A stretch of DNA of 64,000 nt from Paracoccus homiensis (GTDB lineage Bacteria; Pseudomonadota; Alphaproteobacteria; Rhodobacterales; Rhodobacteraceae), in assembly GCF_900111675.1 (NCBI RefSeq), contig NZ_FOHO01000004.1, forward strand, positions 124,001 through 188,000. The letters run 5' to 3'. Positions 16,663 through 25,403 of the stretch are shown piece by piece. A model generated the notes under the pieces. The model worked only from the letters and a program-made list of their open reading frames with translations. It ran no database searches and was not told the DNA's origin. Numbering within the stretch: position 1 is the stretch's first letter; each line of letters starts with the position of its first letter. A program made the position numbers and the translations under genes.

Positions 16663-17498
16663 CGGGGGGCCTCCTCTTGGAAAAAGTCGGACACGGTGGG
16701 CAGGCGGTCGCCCGTCGCATGTTCCGGCAGCGCCGCCAGCAGCGCGCGTGTATAGCCGCTTTGCGGGGCCTCGAACAGGCTGAGGACGTCGGCCTCTTCC
16801 ATCTTGCGGCCCTTGTACTGCACCACCACGCGATCGGCGGTTTCGGCCACGACCCCCATGTCATGGGTGATCAGGATCAGGCCCATGCCGTAATCCTCTT
16901 GCAGCTTCATCAGCAGGTCCAGGATCTGCTTCTGGATGGTCACATCCAGCGCCGTCGTCGGTTCGTCCGCTATCAGCAGGCGCGGATTGCTGGCGATGGC
17001 GATGGCGATCATCACCCGCTGACATTGCCCGCCCGACATCTGATGCGGATAGGCCTTCAGCTTTTCTTCGGGTTCGGGGATGCCCACCGCCTGAAACAGC
17101 TCGACCGCGCGGGCACGCGCCGCCTTGCCCGACAGGCCCAGATTGATGCGCAGTACTTCCTCGATCTGGAAACCGACCGTGAAAGACGGGTTCAGCGAGG
17201 CGATCGGTTCCTGAAAGATCATCGTGATCTCTCGTCCGATCAGCTTGCGGCGCTGGTTGGCGGACATGGTCAGCAGGTTCTGGCCGTCATAGCTCATTTC
17301 ATCGGCGGTGACGGTGGCGGTGTCGGGCAGAAGCCCCATCACCGCCAGCATCGAGACCGATTTACCGGACCCGGATTCGCCCACGATGGCCAGAACCTCG
17401 CTGCGATCGACGGACACGTCGATTCCGTCCACGGCGGTGAAGCTGCCGGTGGCGGTCGCGAATTTGACGGTCAGGTTGCGGATGGTCAGCAGGGACAT
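16659..17498 (-). CDS. dppD: Dipeptide/oligopeptide ABC transporter ATP-binding protein (DppD type)
   Basis: A 279-residue ABC ATPase with Walker [10 protein letters not shown] (about 39-47), signature [15 protein letters not shown] (about 153-167), Walker [14 protein letters not shown] and H-loop THDMGVVAE. The signature has GGQCQR where GGQRQR or GGMRQR is usual. It ends in the oligopeptide-transporter C-terminal region ([14 protein letters not shown]). It is coupled to dppF by a 4-bp overlap and lies 4 bp after dppC. Confidence 0.9.
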   Translation of the reverse strand: MSLLTIRNLTVKFATATGSFTAVDGIDVSVDRSEVLAIVGESGSGKSVSMLAVMGLLPDTATVTADEMSYDGQNLLTMSANQRRKLIGREITMIFQEPIASLNPSFTVGFQIEEVLRINLGLSGKAARARAVELFQAVGIPEPEEKLKAYPHQMSGGQCQRVMIAIAIASNPRLLIADEPTTALDVTIQKQILDLLMKLQEDYGMGLILITHDMGVVAETADRVVVQYKGRKMEEADVLSLFEAPQSGYTRALLAALPEHATGDRLPTVSDFFQEEAPR

Positions 17499-17502
17499 GG
17501 CA

Positions 17503-18402
17503 TCAGCTCCGCTTCAGTTTCGGGTCGAGCGCGTCGCGAAGACCGTCGCCCATCATGTTGATCGCCAGAACCGAGGTCAGGATGGCCAGACCGGGGAAGG
17601 TGACGACCCACCAGGCGCGCAGGATGAATTCACGCGCCTCGGCCAGCATGGTGCCCCATTCCGGCGCAGGCGGCTGTGCGCCCATGCCCAGAAAGCCAAG
17701 CGCGGCGGAATCCAGCACGGCGGACGAAAACGACAGCGTGGCCTGAACGATCAGCGGCGCAAGGCAGTTCGGCAGGATCGTCTTGAACATCAGGCGCATG
17801 TTGCCGGCACCGGCCACGCGGGCGGCGGTGACATATTCGCGCTTCATCTCGCTCATGACGGCGGCGCGGGTCAGGCGGGCGAAATGCGGCTGATAGACGA
17901 TGGCGATGGCGATCATCGCATTGGTCAGGCCCGGCCCCAGAACCGCGACCAGCACAAGCGCCAGCAGCAGCGAGGGGAAGGCCAGGATGATGTCCATGAC
18001 CCGCATGATCACGGCATCGACCCAGCCCCGGAAGAACCCCGCGACCAGCCCGATGAAGATGCCGCCGAACAGCGCGATGGACACGACCACGATGCCGATG
18101 AACAGCGAATATTGCGCGCCATAGATCAGCCGCGACAGCATGTCCCGCCCGACCGCATCGGTGCCCAGAAGGAACTCGGCCCGGCCACCTTCCTGCCAGA
18201 AGGGTGGCAGCAGCAGCGCGTCGCGATATTGCGTCGCGGGGGAATGGGGCGCCAGAACCGGCGCGAAGACCGCGGTCAGGACCAGCAGGATAAAGACAAA
18301 TAACCCGACCACGGCACCGCGGTTCTGGCGGAAATAGAACCAGAACTCGGCCAGCATCTGGCGGCGGATCGCGGCGGTCGACATTTGTGCGGAATTGCTC
18401 AT
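17503..18402 (-). CDS. dppC: Dipeptide ABC transporter permease (DppC type)
   Basis: A 299-residue permease with an N-terminal OppC-type segment, a first transmembrane helix (VVGLFVFILLVLTAVFAPVL), then the typical LLGTDAVGRDMLSRLIYGAQYSL and about five further helices. The EAA-loop-like region is TAARVAGAGNMRLMFKTILPN. It forms the membrane channel with DppB, whose gene it overlaps by 4 bp. Confidence 0.9.
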   Translation of the reverse strand: MSNSAQMSTAAIRRQMLAEFWFYFRQNRGAVVGLFVFILLVLTAVFAPVLAPHSPATQYRDALLLPPFWQEGGRAEFLLGTDAVGRDMLSRLIYGAQYSLFIGIVVVSIALFGGIFIGLVAGFFRGWVDAVIMRVMDIILAFPSLLLALVLVAVLGPGLTNAMIAIAIVYQPHFARLTRAAVMSEMKREYVTAARVAGAGNMRLMFKTILPNCLAPLIVQATLSFSSAVLDSAALGFLGMGAQPPAPEWGTMLAEAREFILRAWWVVTFPGLAILTSVLAINMMGDGLRDALDPKLKRS

Positions 18403-19406
18403 GACGCGCGGATCCTTGGGTTGATGAGGCCATAGGTCAGATCGACCAGCAGGTTCACGACCATGACCATGCCCGCGATCAGCAGCAGCCCCGATTGCAC
18501 CACCGGATAGTCACGGCGCGATATGGAATCGATCATCCATTTGCCGATGCCGGGCCAGCTGAAGATGGTTTCGGTCAGGATCGCCCCCGCCATCAGCACG
18601 CCGATCTGCAGGCCGATGGTGGTGACGACCGGGATCATCGCATTGCGCAGCGCGTGAACGCCGATCACCCGGCGCGACGGCATGCCCTTGGCGCGGGCGG
18701 TGCGGACGTAATCCTCGCCCATCACTTCCAGCATGGCCGACCGTGTCTGGCGTGCGATCACTGCCAGCGGGATTGTGGCCAGAACGACGCTTGGCAGGAT
18801 CAGGTGGCTGACGGCCGAGATGAAGGCCCCGTCCTGCCCCGACAACAGGCTGTCGATCAGCATGAAACCGGTGACCTGCGGAAAGAAATACATCAGGCTG
18901 ATGCGGCCCGACACCGGGGTCCAGCCTAGGAAGCCCGAAAAGAAGATGATCAGCAGCAGGCCCCACCAGAAGATCGGCATCGAAAAGCCGACAAGGGCGG
19001 TGGTCATGGACAGCTGATCGAACCAGCTGCCGCGCTTGATCGCGGCCAGAACGCCGACCGGCACGCCGATCAGTGTGGCGATGATGATCGCGCACAGGCC
19101 CAGTTCGACCGTTGCCGGGAACAGGGCAAGAAATTCGGTCAGGACGGGTTTCTTGGTGACCAGCGAATTGCCGAAATCACCCTGCAGAAGGCGCCCCAGA
19201 AAATCGAAATACTGCATGATGAAGGGCTTGTCGAAGCCCAGCTGCGCGCTGAGTTCGGCGTGGCGTTCGGGCGAAACGCCGCGCTCGCCCGCCATCAACA
19301 GCACCGGATCGCCCGGCAGGATGCGGACGAAGCCAAAGGCAATGATGGTGATCCCAAGAAAGGTCGGGACCAGATATAGCAGCTTTGAGAGGATGAAACG
19401 GACCAT
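18399..19406 (-). CDS. dppB: Dipeptide ABC transporter permease (DppB type)
   Basis: The start at 19406 (MVRFILSKLLYLVP) has AAGGAAAGAGG just upstream; in-frame codons further upstream run through a hairpin and are not credible. The 335-residue product shows the DppB pattern: an N-terminal helix, FGFVRILPGDPVLLMAGERG, five more membrane helices and the EAA loop YVRTARAKGMPSRRVIGVHALRNAMIP. It is the first permease gene after the binding-protein gene, separated from it by an intercistronic hairpin. Confidence 0.9.
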   Translation of the reverse strand: MVRFILSKLLYLVPTFLGITIIAFGFVRILPGDPVLLMAGERGVSPERHAELSAQLGFDKPFIMQYFDFLGRLLQGDFGNSLVTKKPVLTEFLALFPATVELGLCAIIIATLIGVPVGVLAAIKRGSWFDQLSMTTALVGFSMPIFWWGLLLIIFFSGFLGWTPVSGRISLMYFFPQVTGFMLIDSLLSGQDGAFISAVSHLILPSVVLATIPLAVIARQTRSAMLEVMGEDYVRTARAKGMPSRRVIGVHALRNAMIPVVTTIGLQIGVLMAGAILTETIFSWPGIGKWMIDSISRRDYPVVQSGLLLIAGMVMVVNLLVDLTYGLINPRIRAS

Positions 19407-19423
19407 TCGCCTCTTTCCTTGAA

Positions 19424-19454
19424 GAACGCGCGGGGTTTTGGGCCCCGCGCGTTC
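19424..19454 (-). terminator. Intercistronic hairpin between dppA and dppB
   Basis: A 12-bp perfect stem (GAACGCGCGGGG pairing with CCCCGCGCGTTC) with a 7-base loop lies between the dppA stop and the dppB start. On the minus strand it is followed by no strong T run. It would suit partial termination or 3'-end stabilisation of the dppA transcript, a usual way to make binding protein in excess over permease. Confidence 0.6.
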
Positions 19455-19482
19455 GTATGTCAACAAACGTGACGCGGAGGGC

Positions 19483-21084
19483 TTATTCGGCCAGATCCAC
19501 ATCCTCGAAGGTGAAATCGCCAAGCGGGCTCATCTTGAAGCCCGACACCTTGGTCGACATCGGCACATACTGGGTCGAATGTGCGATGGTCAGCCAGGGC
19601 GCCTGTTCCTTGAAGATCACCTGCGCCTGTTCATACAGCGCGGTGCGTTCGGCCTGATCGGCGGTCACCTTGGCCTGTTGCAGCAGATCCGAGAATTCCT
19701 CGTTGCACCAGAACGCCCGGTTCGCGCCGCCTTCCTTGGCGGATTCGCAGGACAGCAGAACCGACAGGAAGTTGTCGGGATCGCCGTTGTCGCCGGTCCA
19801 GCCCAGAATGACCGCACCGTCGCGGCCCTCTTCCATCGATTTCGACAGATATTCGCCCCATTCATAGGACACGATTTCCGCGCTGACACCGACCTTGGAC
19901 AGATCTTCCTGCATCAGCTCGGCCGTGCGGCGGGCATTGGGCATGTAGGGACGCTGCACCGGCATCGCCCAGATGTTCATCGACAGATCGGTGACGCCCT
20001 CTTCCTCCAGCATGGCCTTGGCGGCTTCGGGATCATAGGCATCGTCCTCGACCGCGTCGTTATAGGACCACATGGTCGGCGGCAGCGGGTTCTTGGCCGG
20101 TTCGGCCGCGCCCTGGAACACCGCGTCGATGATGGCGTCCTTGTTGATCGCCATGTTCAGCGCCTTGCGGACCTTCGGATTGTCGAAGGGCGCGATGGTG
20201 GTGTTATAGGCCAGATAGCCCACGTTCAGGCCCGGCTGTTCGTCCAGCTTCAGGCTGTCGTCACCCTTGATCGATTCCAGATCGGCGGGCGAGGGATAGG
20301 GCATCAGGTGACATTCGCCGGCCTTCAGCTTTTGCAGGCGCACGGCGGAATCGGGCGTGATCGCAAAGACCAGATCATCGATCATGGGCGCGGTGCCCCA
20401 GTAATCGGCGTTCTTCTGGTAACGGATCACCGCATCCTTCTGATAGGCCACGAATTTGAACGGACCGGTGCCGATCGGCAGGTTGTTCAGGTCTTCCATC
20501 GTGCCGGCCTCGGCCAGCGTGTCGGCATATTCCTTGCTGACGATCGAGGCGAAGGGCATGGCGATATTGGCCAGGAACGGTGCCTCGGGCTGGTTCAGCG
20601 AGATCTTGACGGTGTAGTCGTCGATCTTCTCGATCGATTTCACCAGGTTCGGCATGTCCATGGCGGTGTAATATTCATAGGTGATGCCCGGAATATACTG
20701 GTGCCACGGATGTTCGGTATCGCCCTGACGCTGGAACGAGAAGATCACGTCATCGGCGTTGAAATCGCGCGTCGGGGTAAAGCTGTCATTCGACTGCCAT
20801 TTCACACCTTCGCGCAGGTGAAAGGTGTATTCGGTGCCGTCCTCGGACACGTCCCAGCTTTCGGCCAGGCCGGGCATGACTTCGGTGGTGCCCTTCTTGA
20901 ATTCGGTCAGACGGTTATAGATCGGATGCGCCGAGGCATCGAAGGTCGTACCGGCGGTATAGGGCGACGGGTCGAACCCCTCGGGCGAGGCTTCCGAGCA
21001 ATAGACAAAGGTCTTTGCTTCGGCCACGGCGGTGGTCAGCGCCAGCGCCGACACGGCCAGAAGGCTGCGGGACAGATATTTCAT
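19483..21084 (-). CDS. dppA: Dipeptide ABC transporter substrate-binding protein (DppA type)
   Basis: The start at 21084 opens a signal peptide ([23 protein letters not shown]); AAGGATC lies upstream. The 533-residue product is an SBP family 5 protein with the features [44 protein letters not shown] and a Cys pair ([21 protein letters not shown]) found in DppA-type proteins. It binds dipeptides in the periplasm for DppBCDF. An M24 peptidase gene lies upstream on the same strand, which fits uptake and cleavage of proline-containing dipeptides. Confidence 0.91.
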   Translation of the reverse strand: MKYLSRSLLAVSALALTTAVAEAKTFVYCSEASPEGFDPSPYTAGTTFDASAHPIYNRLTEFKKGTTEVMPGLAESWDVSEDGTEYTFHLREGVKWQSNDSFTPTRDFNADDVIFSFQRQGDTEHPWHQYIPGITYEYYTAMDMPNLVKSIEKIDDYTVKISLNQPEAPFLANIAMPFASIVSKEYADTLAEAGTMEDLNNLPIGTGPFKFVAYQKDAVIRYQKNADYWGTAPMIDDLVFAITPDSAVRLQKLKAGECHLMPYPSPADLESIKGDDSLKLDEQPGLNVGYLAYNTTIAPFDNPKVRKALNMAINKDAIIDAVFQGAAEPAKNPLPPTMWSYNDAVEDDAYDPEAAKAMLEEEGVTDLSMNIWAMPVQRPYMPNARRTAELMQEDLSKVGVSAEIVSYEWGEYLSKSMEEGRDGAVILGWTGDNGDPDNFLSVLLSCESAKEGGANRAFWCNEEFSDLLQQAKVTADQAERTALYEQAQVIFKEQAPWLTIAHSTQYVPMSTKVSGFKMSPLGDFTFEDVDLAE

Positions 21085-21259
21085 GCGAATGATCCTTTTC
21101 GCTCTCTGTTGAACTTGTGATCGCGTTGTCATTCCACGGGGGATTCGCGATGCTTATTCTGTAGGCATATACCTGACGGGGGCAGTTGTTCTACTGCCAA
21201 CGCATGAGACAGACCGCTTTCCTGCACAAGGTGCAAGTGCGACGTAAGGTAAAGACTGC

Positions 21260-22426
21260 TTACCCAAATGGTCGATCCAGATCCTGCGAAGGCGGGCAGA
21301 ACCAACGCGGACCGGTCTTCGTCATGACGGCGATATCCTCCAGCCGGACCCCACATTCGCCATAGACACACAGCATCGGCTCGATCGAAAAGCACATGCC
21401 GGGTTGCAGCGGGGTCTGGTTGCCCTTTACGATCCAGGGTTCTTCGTGGATATCCATGCCCAGACCGTGCCCCGTGCGATGGGGCAGGCCCGGCACGTCA
21501 TAGCCCGGCCCGAAGCCCGCGGAAACCATCACCGCCCGCGCCGCCGCATCGACGGCCTCGCAGGCGACGCCGTTGCGCGCGGCTGCAAAGGCTGCGGCCT
21601 GCGCGGCCCGCTCGACCTGCCACAGTTGGCGCTGACGCGGGGTTGCCGTGCCAAAGACATAAGTGCGGGTGATGTCGGACTGATAGCCGTTCAGCGTGCC
21701 GCCCATATCGACCAGAACCATGTCGCCGTCCTGCAGGGTCTGGGGATCGGGCACGCCATGCGGATAGGCGGTTGCCTCGCCGAACTGGACGGCATTGAAC
21801 AGGGGCTTCAGGCCCGACGCCCGATGCGCGGCGTCGATGAACTGCCCGATCTCGGTCGTGGTAAGGCCGGGGCGCAATCCGGCATGCACCGCCCGCTGCA
21901 CGCGCCAGCTGGCGTCCATCGCGGTCTGGATGATGGCGATCTCGGCCTCTGACTTGATCTGGCGCAGCCCGGCGATGATTGCCCCCGCATCGCTGACCTG
22001 TCCTGCCATCACCCGCATGAACCCCGCCGCAAAGCGGAACGGTGTCGCGGGATCAAGCGCCAGCCCCGCGCCCGGCTGCCCGGCCAGATGATCGGCGACC
22101 AGCGCGAATGGGTCCTCATCCTCTTGCCACATCAGCTTGGGGCCCGCGATGATCAGCATGCCGTCCAGCTTGGGCGCTTCGAAGACGGGTGTCAGATAGA
22201 CGGGCGGTCCGCTGGCGGTGATCAGGGCGCCGTGGATACGTTCGGACTGACCCAGACGCAGCCCGGTGAAATAGCGCAGCGATGTACTGCCATCCAGCCA
22301 GATGCCCGCCAAACCGACAGTGCGAATATGGACCTGCAACGCCGAAAGCCGGGCCAGATGAGCCTCGGCCGAGATCGTCGGTGCCGCGACCGGTGTGAAT
22401 TCTGCCAAGGCCCGTGTCAGGTCCAT
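21260..22426 (-). CDS. M24-family peptidase, Xaa-Pro dipeptidase/aminopeptidase P type
   Basis: The ATG at 22426 has GGGGGAT upstream and gives 388 residues; longer in-frame versions would run into the repeat element at 22504-22552. An N-terminal creatinase-like domain is followed by the pita-bread catalytic domain. All five metal-ligand motifs are visible: VDMGGTLNGYQSDITRTY (two Asp), HRTGHGLGMDIHE (His), CFSIEPML (Glu) and GVRLEDIAVMT (Glu). It should hydrolyse X-Pro peptides in the cytoplasm. Its position, 175 bp upstream of dppA on the same strand, suggests it processes peptides imported by the Dpp system. Confidence 0.86.
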   Translation of the reverse strand: MDLTRALAEFTPVAAPTISAEAHLARLSALQVHIRTVGLAGIWLDGSTSLRYFTGLRLGQSERIHGALITASGPPVYLTPVFEAPKLDGMLIIAGPKLMWQEDEDPFALVADHLAGQPGAGLALDPATPFRFAAGFMRVMAGQVSDAGAIIAGLRQIKSEAEIAIIQTAMDASWRVQRAVHAGLRPGLTTTEIGQFIDAAHRASGLKPLFNAVQFGEATAYPHGVPDPQTLQDGDMVLVDMGGTLNGYQSDITRTYVFGTATPRQRQLWQVERAAQAAAFAAARNGVACEAVDAAARAVMVSAGFGPGYDVPGLPHRTGHGLGMDIHEEPWIVKGNQTPLQPGMCFSIEPMLCVYGECGVRLEDIAVMTKTGPRWFCPPSQDLDRPFG

Positions 22427-22503
22427 CGCGATCCCCCATGCGTTTCCGGCTTTCTGGTTCAAATCGCCCCCGGTGTCGAGCCGCCGCCCCCGCGCCGAAG
22501 GCG

Positions 22504-22552
22504 CGTCCGGCCTAGCGGCAGCGACCGGCACGGGTTTTACCCGTGCCGTCCC
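22504..22552 (+). repeat. Hairpin repeat element, copy A
   Basis: A 49-bp block ending in a perfect 9-bp stem (CGGCACGGG/CCCGTGCCG, 22526-22548, loop TTTTA). It matches 39 of 49 positions with an inverted copy at 23793-23841 on the other side of the alkene reductase gene. A second small hairpin, GCGCC-GAA-GGCGC, precedes it at 22492-22504. The differences between the copies include paired changes that keep the stem, so structure appears conserved. It resembles a REP/BIME-type intergenic element. It sits in the 228-bp gap between the divergent peptidase and reductase genes, which otherwise shows no clear promoter. Confidence 0.65.
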
Positions 22553-22654
22553 CCCCGACCCCGATCCTCACGCCGAGGTGTTGATCCCCGGGCGGAACCC
22601 GAGACATTGTCAGGGGTTTGGTCTGGCCAAAACCAGCCCACCAAGGATCATCTC

Positions 22655-23782
22655 ATGGCCCATGCCCCCCTGTTTCAACCCGGCAAATTCGGTGACATCC
22701 AGATCGCGAACCGGATCGTCATGGCCCCATTGACGCGGTCACGTTCCACGCCGGGTGACAATCTGCAAACTTCGTTGCATGCAACCTATTATGCACAGCG
22801 TGCTTCGGGCGGTCTGCTGATCAGCGAGGCCACCCAGATCAGCGATGAGGGCCAGGGCTATGCCTGGACGCCGGGGATCTTCACGGATGCCCAGATCGAT
22901 CACTGGCAGCCGGTGACCAAGGCCGTTCACGACGCGGGCGGCAAGATCGTCTGCCAGTTGTGGCATGTCGGTGCGATCAGCCATAACGTCTTTCAGGACG
23001 GGCAGCCCCCGGTGTCGGCAAGCGCCTGGACCCCGAAGGGCGAGGCTTTCGTGGGTGACCTGCATCCCGACGGGCCGACCCTGCCGCATCCGCAAGCCCG
23101 CGCCCTGCGTCTGGATGAAATCCCCCGCCTGATCGAGGATTACCGTCACGCCGCCGAATGCGCCAAGCGCGCAGGCTTCGATGGGGTCGAGGTTCATGGC
23201 GCAAATGGTTATCTTATCGACCAATTCCTGCGTTCATCGGTCAACAACCGCGACGATCAGTATGGCGGCTCGGTCGAGAACCGGATCCGATTGCTGGTCG
23301 AAGCGGTGGATGCAGCGATCTCGGTCTGGGGTGCAGGCCGCGTCGGCGTTCGACTGTCTCCGCAAGGCGGCCCCGGTGGCAGTCATGACGACGACCCCCG
23401 GACCCTTTATGTCGCGGCCGCGCGCGCCTTGTCCGGCAAAGGGTTGGCATATCTGCATGTGATCCGCCCGAACGACTTTACCAGTGACGGCAATGGCAAG
23501 ACCGAAGCGGCCCAGCTGATGGCCGAAATGAAGGCAGCCTTCGGCGGACCGTTCATCGCGAATGGCGATTTCGGGGCGGCCGAAGCGGCCGAGTGGGTCG
23601 GCGATCACCGGGCCGATGCCATCGCCTTTGGCCGCAGCTATCTGGCCAATCCCGACCTTCCGGAACGCATCGCCCAGGACGGACCCTATAACGATGCCGA
23701 CCCCGCGACATTCTATGGTGGCGGCGCGGAAGGCTATACCGATTATCCGACGCTGCCGAATACCTATCGCAAAGCGGGCTGA
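22655..23782 (+). CDS. Alkene reductase, Old Yellow Enzyme family (NemA-like)
   Basis: The ATG at 22655 follows AAGGA and yields 375 residues. Old Yellow Enzyme hallmarks are clear: FMN-binding RIVMAPLTRSR near residues 21-31, QLWHVG near 100, the substrate-binding pair in EVHGANGYLIDQFL, SSVNNRDDQYGGSVENRIR and the C-terminal RADAIAFGRSYLANPDLPER. The enzyme uses NADPH and FMN to reduce activated C=C bonds (enones, N-ethylmaleimide, nitrate esters). The gene is monocistronic, flanked by two inverted hairpin-repeat copies. Confidence 0.9.
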   Translation: MAHAPLFQPGKFGDIQIANRIVMAPLTRSRSTPGDNLQTSLHATYYAQRASGGLLISEATQISDEGQGYAWTPGIFTDAQIDHWQPVTKAVHDAGGKIVCQLWHVGAISHNVFQDGQPPVSASAWTPKGEAFVGDLHPDGPTLPHPQARALRLDEIPRLIEDYRHAAECAKRAGFDGVEVHGANGYLIDQFLRSSVNNRDDQYGGSVENRIRLLVEAVDAAISVWGAGRVGVRLSPQGGPGGSHDDDPRTLYVAAARALSGKGLAYLHVIRPNDFTSDGNGKTEAAQLMAEMKAAFGGPFIANGDFGAAEAAEWVGDHRADAIAFGRSYLANPDLPERIAQDGPYNDADPATFYGGGAEGYTDYPTLPNTYRKAG

Positions 23783-23792
23783 ACCTTGAAGA

Positions 23793-23869
23793 GGGACGGG
23801 GCGGGCAAAGCCCGCCCCGCTCGCTGCCGCCAGGCCGAAGGCACCGTGCCAGCAAGGCCGGCACGGTGC
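23793..23869 (-). repeat. Hairpin repeat element, copy B (inverted), possible terminator
   Basis: The 49-bp core at 23793-23841 is the inverted partner of the element at 22504-22552. Its 9-bp stem GGGGCGGGC/GCCCGCCCC (23798-23818, loop AAA) lies 16 bp after the alkene reductase stop and could terminate that transcript, although no T run follows. A second 10-bp stem, GCACCGTGCC/GGCACGGTGC (23841-23869), follows. Relative to copy A, the stem changes are compensated on both sides. Confidence 0.65.
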
Positions 23870-23900
23870 GGTCGCACCCCGCCCATCGGCCTTGGACACT

Positions 23901-24699
23901 TCCCTTTGCCATAAATTTCCGGATCTGGGCCTGAGTGTCGCCAGCCTCGGCCAAGACATCGACCGCCCCATCGCCCGGTTGTGGACGGGCCGACGCAGCG
24001 CACAGGGTGTCCCGCGCAATTTCGCTGGAAAGCCCAGCACCGGTTGCGTCGAACGATCCTGTCACGGCGCTTTAAGAACCATATCCTGTACGTTGATTTA
24101 TCTTACTTAAAATACCTGCGCCAGACCTTGTGCCACACCGCAAGGCACGCCAGCCTTGTTCGCAACCGTCGGCCAGTGATCGCGATTTTTTCTGGCAATG
24201 AGGCCACTGATCAGATCACGAAGTTCCTCGGGCGCGGTCATCCGCTTGGGGTTCGCGTCGCGGCGCGGGTCTGCCATGCTCCAGCGTTTCCGCAAACCGT
24301 GTCAGAACCTGGTCATGCGAGGTCCCCCTTGCGACCTCGACCGCCTGGCCCAGCTTGGTCTTGTCGCGCCGATAACCAAGGCCAGGATCCCCGGCTCGGC
24401 ACAGACCACCGCGACCAGATCACTGACTGGGGCGGCGGCACAGGTCAGGGCGCCGTCTGCCTCGCCGTAAACGCCCATGAAGCCACTCATCGCCTGGGCG
24501 ATGAAGTCGAAGGCTGGCTATCGACAGAGGGTCCGCTGCGGCCATGGCTATTGATTCGGGTCACGAACAGGCGCGGGTTCGGATCCTTCGGCGCCGTTGC
24601 CTCAAGGCCCAGCTTGGCCAGCGCGCCGCGGCTAAAATTACTGACCAGAATATCGACATCAGCCAGCAGGCGGCGTGCCAAAGCAAGCATGATCGGCAT
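23901..24699 (-). pseudogene. CaiB/BaiF-type CoA-transferase remnant
   Basis: Three collinear pieces of a family III CoA-transferase are readable in different frames. They are LLADVDILVSNFSRGALAKLGL (about 24670-24620, preceded by a truncated N terminus), PAFDFIAQAMSGFMGVYGEADGA plus PVSDLVAVVCAEPGILALVIG (about 24510-24370), and ELRDLISGLIARKNRDHW with AGVPCGVAQGLAQVF (about 24230-24107). The join at about 24500 is a plain frameshift, since SVDSQP runs out of frame exactly where PAFDF resumes. A likely C-terminal tail (GDGAVDVLAEAGDTQAQIRKF) lies at 23900-24065. The first third of the gene is missing, displaced by the IS3 remnant. The gene is not functional. Confidence 0.8.
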
Positions 24700-24759
24700 T
24701 CCAGGCAGAATCTGTTCCGACTGCTGCGTCCGTTGGGGAGAGAGCGGATCAGATGCCCT

Positions 24760-25166
24760 GATGGATCGACCTTCTCAGGCCGGGATCGCTTTGAAACCGC
24801 ATCGCTCGCAATGTCCGCGAGGGTATCACCGGCCTTGCGCTGAAGCACGAAGACCTGACACCGCGCGAGCTGGCGGTGAATTACACCGATGAGCAGCGGT
24901 ACTTCGTCTTGAATCCTTCGTATATCGCCTTTCTCTATGCCGGCCCATGTGGTGATCTGGGCGGCCTATATGTTCCGTGGCAAGACCGCCCGGCGCCGCG
25001 AACATTGGTAGACCTGCTTCACCTATCTTAGGACGATTGGCTGAGTCTGGTTCTGTCTCGATAGCATGTTCGATGACCACAGCCGCGACGCCATCGCCTG
25101 AAAGCTATGCGCGACGATGAAGGCGCAGGATGTTGCCGACTGGTTGGAGCTGGCGCTGAAGGCGTA
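24760..25166 (+). pseudogene. IS3-family transposase remnant
   Basis: Parts of an IS3-type integrase (OrfB) can be read with stops and frameshifts: NRIARNVREGITGLALKH, then DLTPRELAVNYTDEQRYFV (to about 24910), HVVIWAAYMFRGKTAR in another frame (about 24945-24995), CFTYLRTIG (about 25018) and MFDDHSRDAIA-stop-KLCATMKAQDVADWLELALKA ending at 25166. At least four in-frame stops interrupt it, including one in place of a conserved Trp before NRIA. No terminal inverted repeats or target duplications were identified. It lies between the CoA-transferase and TctA remnants and probably caused the original disruption. Confidence 0.8.
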
Positions 25167-25205
25167 GGGTAAGACTCGTCAACGGTGGTGTGCTGATCCC
25201 GATTG

Positions 25206-25364
25206 CTGACACTAGATGTGCCGGAAACGGGCACCACGGCGGCGATGCTGATTTCGCTGAACATCCAACCCGGACCGCTGCTGTTCCAGCGCAGCCCAGA
25301 TCCGGTCCGGGATCTGGTCGCGGCGCTATATCCTGCCCGCCGCGACCGCAGGGAAGCGGCCTGA
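25206..25364 (+). pseudogene. TctA permease fragment
   Basis: The reading LTLDVPETGTTAAMLISLNI, followed by QPGPLLFQRSPDPVRDLVAAL, is a decayed copy of the TctA core (compare LGVPGSGTTAVLL and ITPGPLLFTERPEVV in the intact permease at the start of the window). It has a short internal deletion and ends after about 50 codons. Together with the nearby CoA-transferase remnant it suggests a lost carboxylate uptake and CoA-activation cluster. Confidence 0.75.
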
Positions 25365-25403
25365 GGTTCCGGCATCGTGTCGTGCGGGGCCGGAACCGTG
25401 CGC

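Noticed and set aside
19438..21120. A 560-codon plus-strand frame opposite dppA
   Set aside because: Antisense shadow of a clear SBP family 5 gene with signal peptide.
24760..25166. A functional IS3 element
   Set aside because: Several in-frame stops and at least one frameshift interrupt the transposase, and no terminal inverted repeats or OrfA could be identified.
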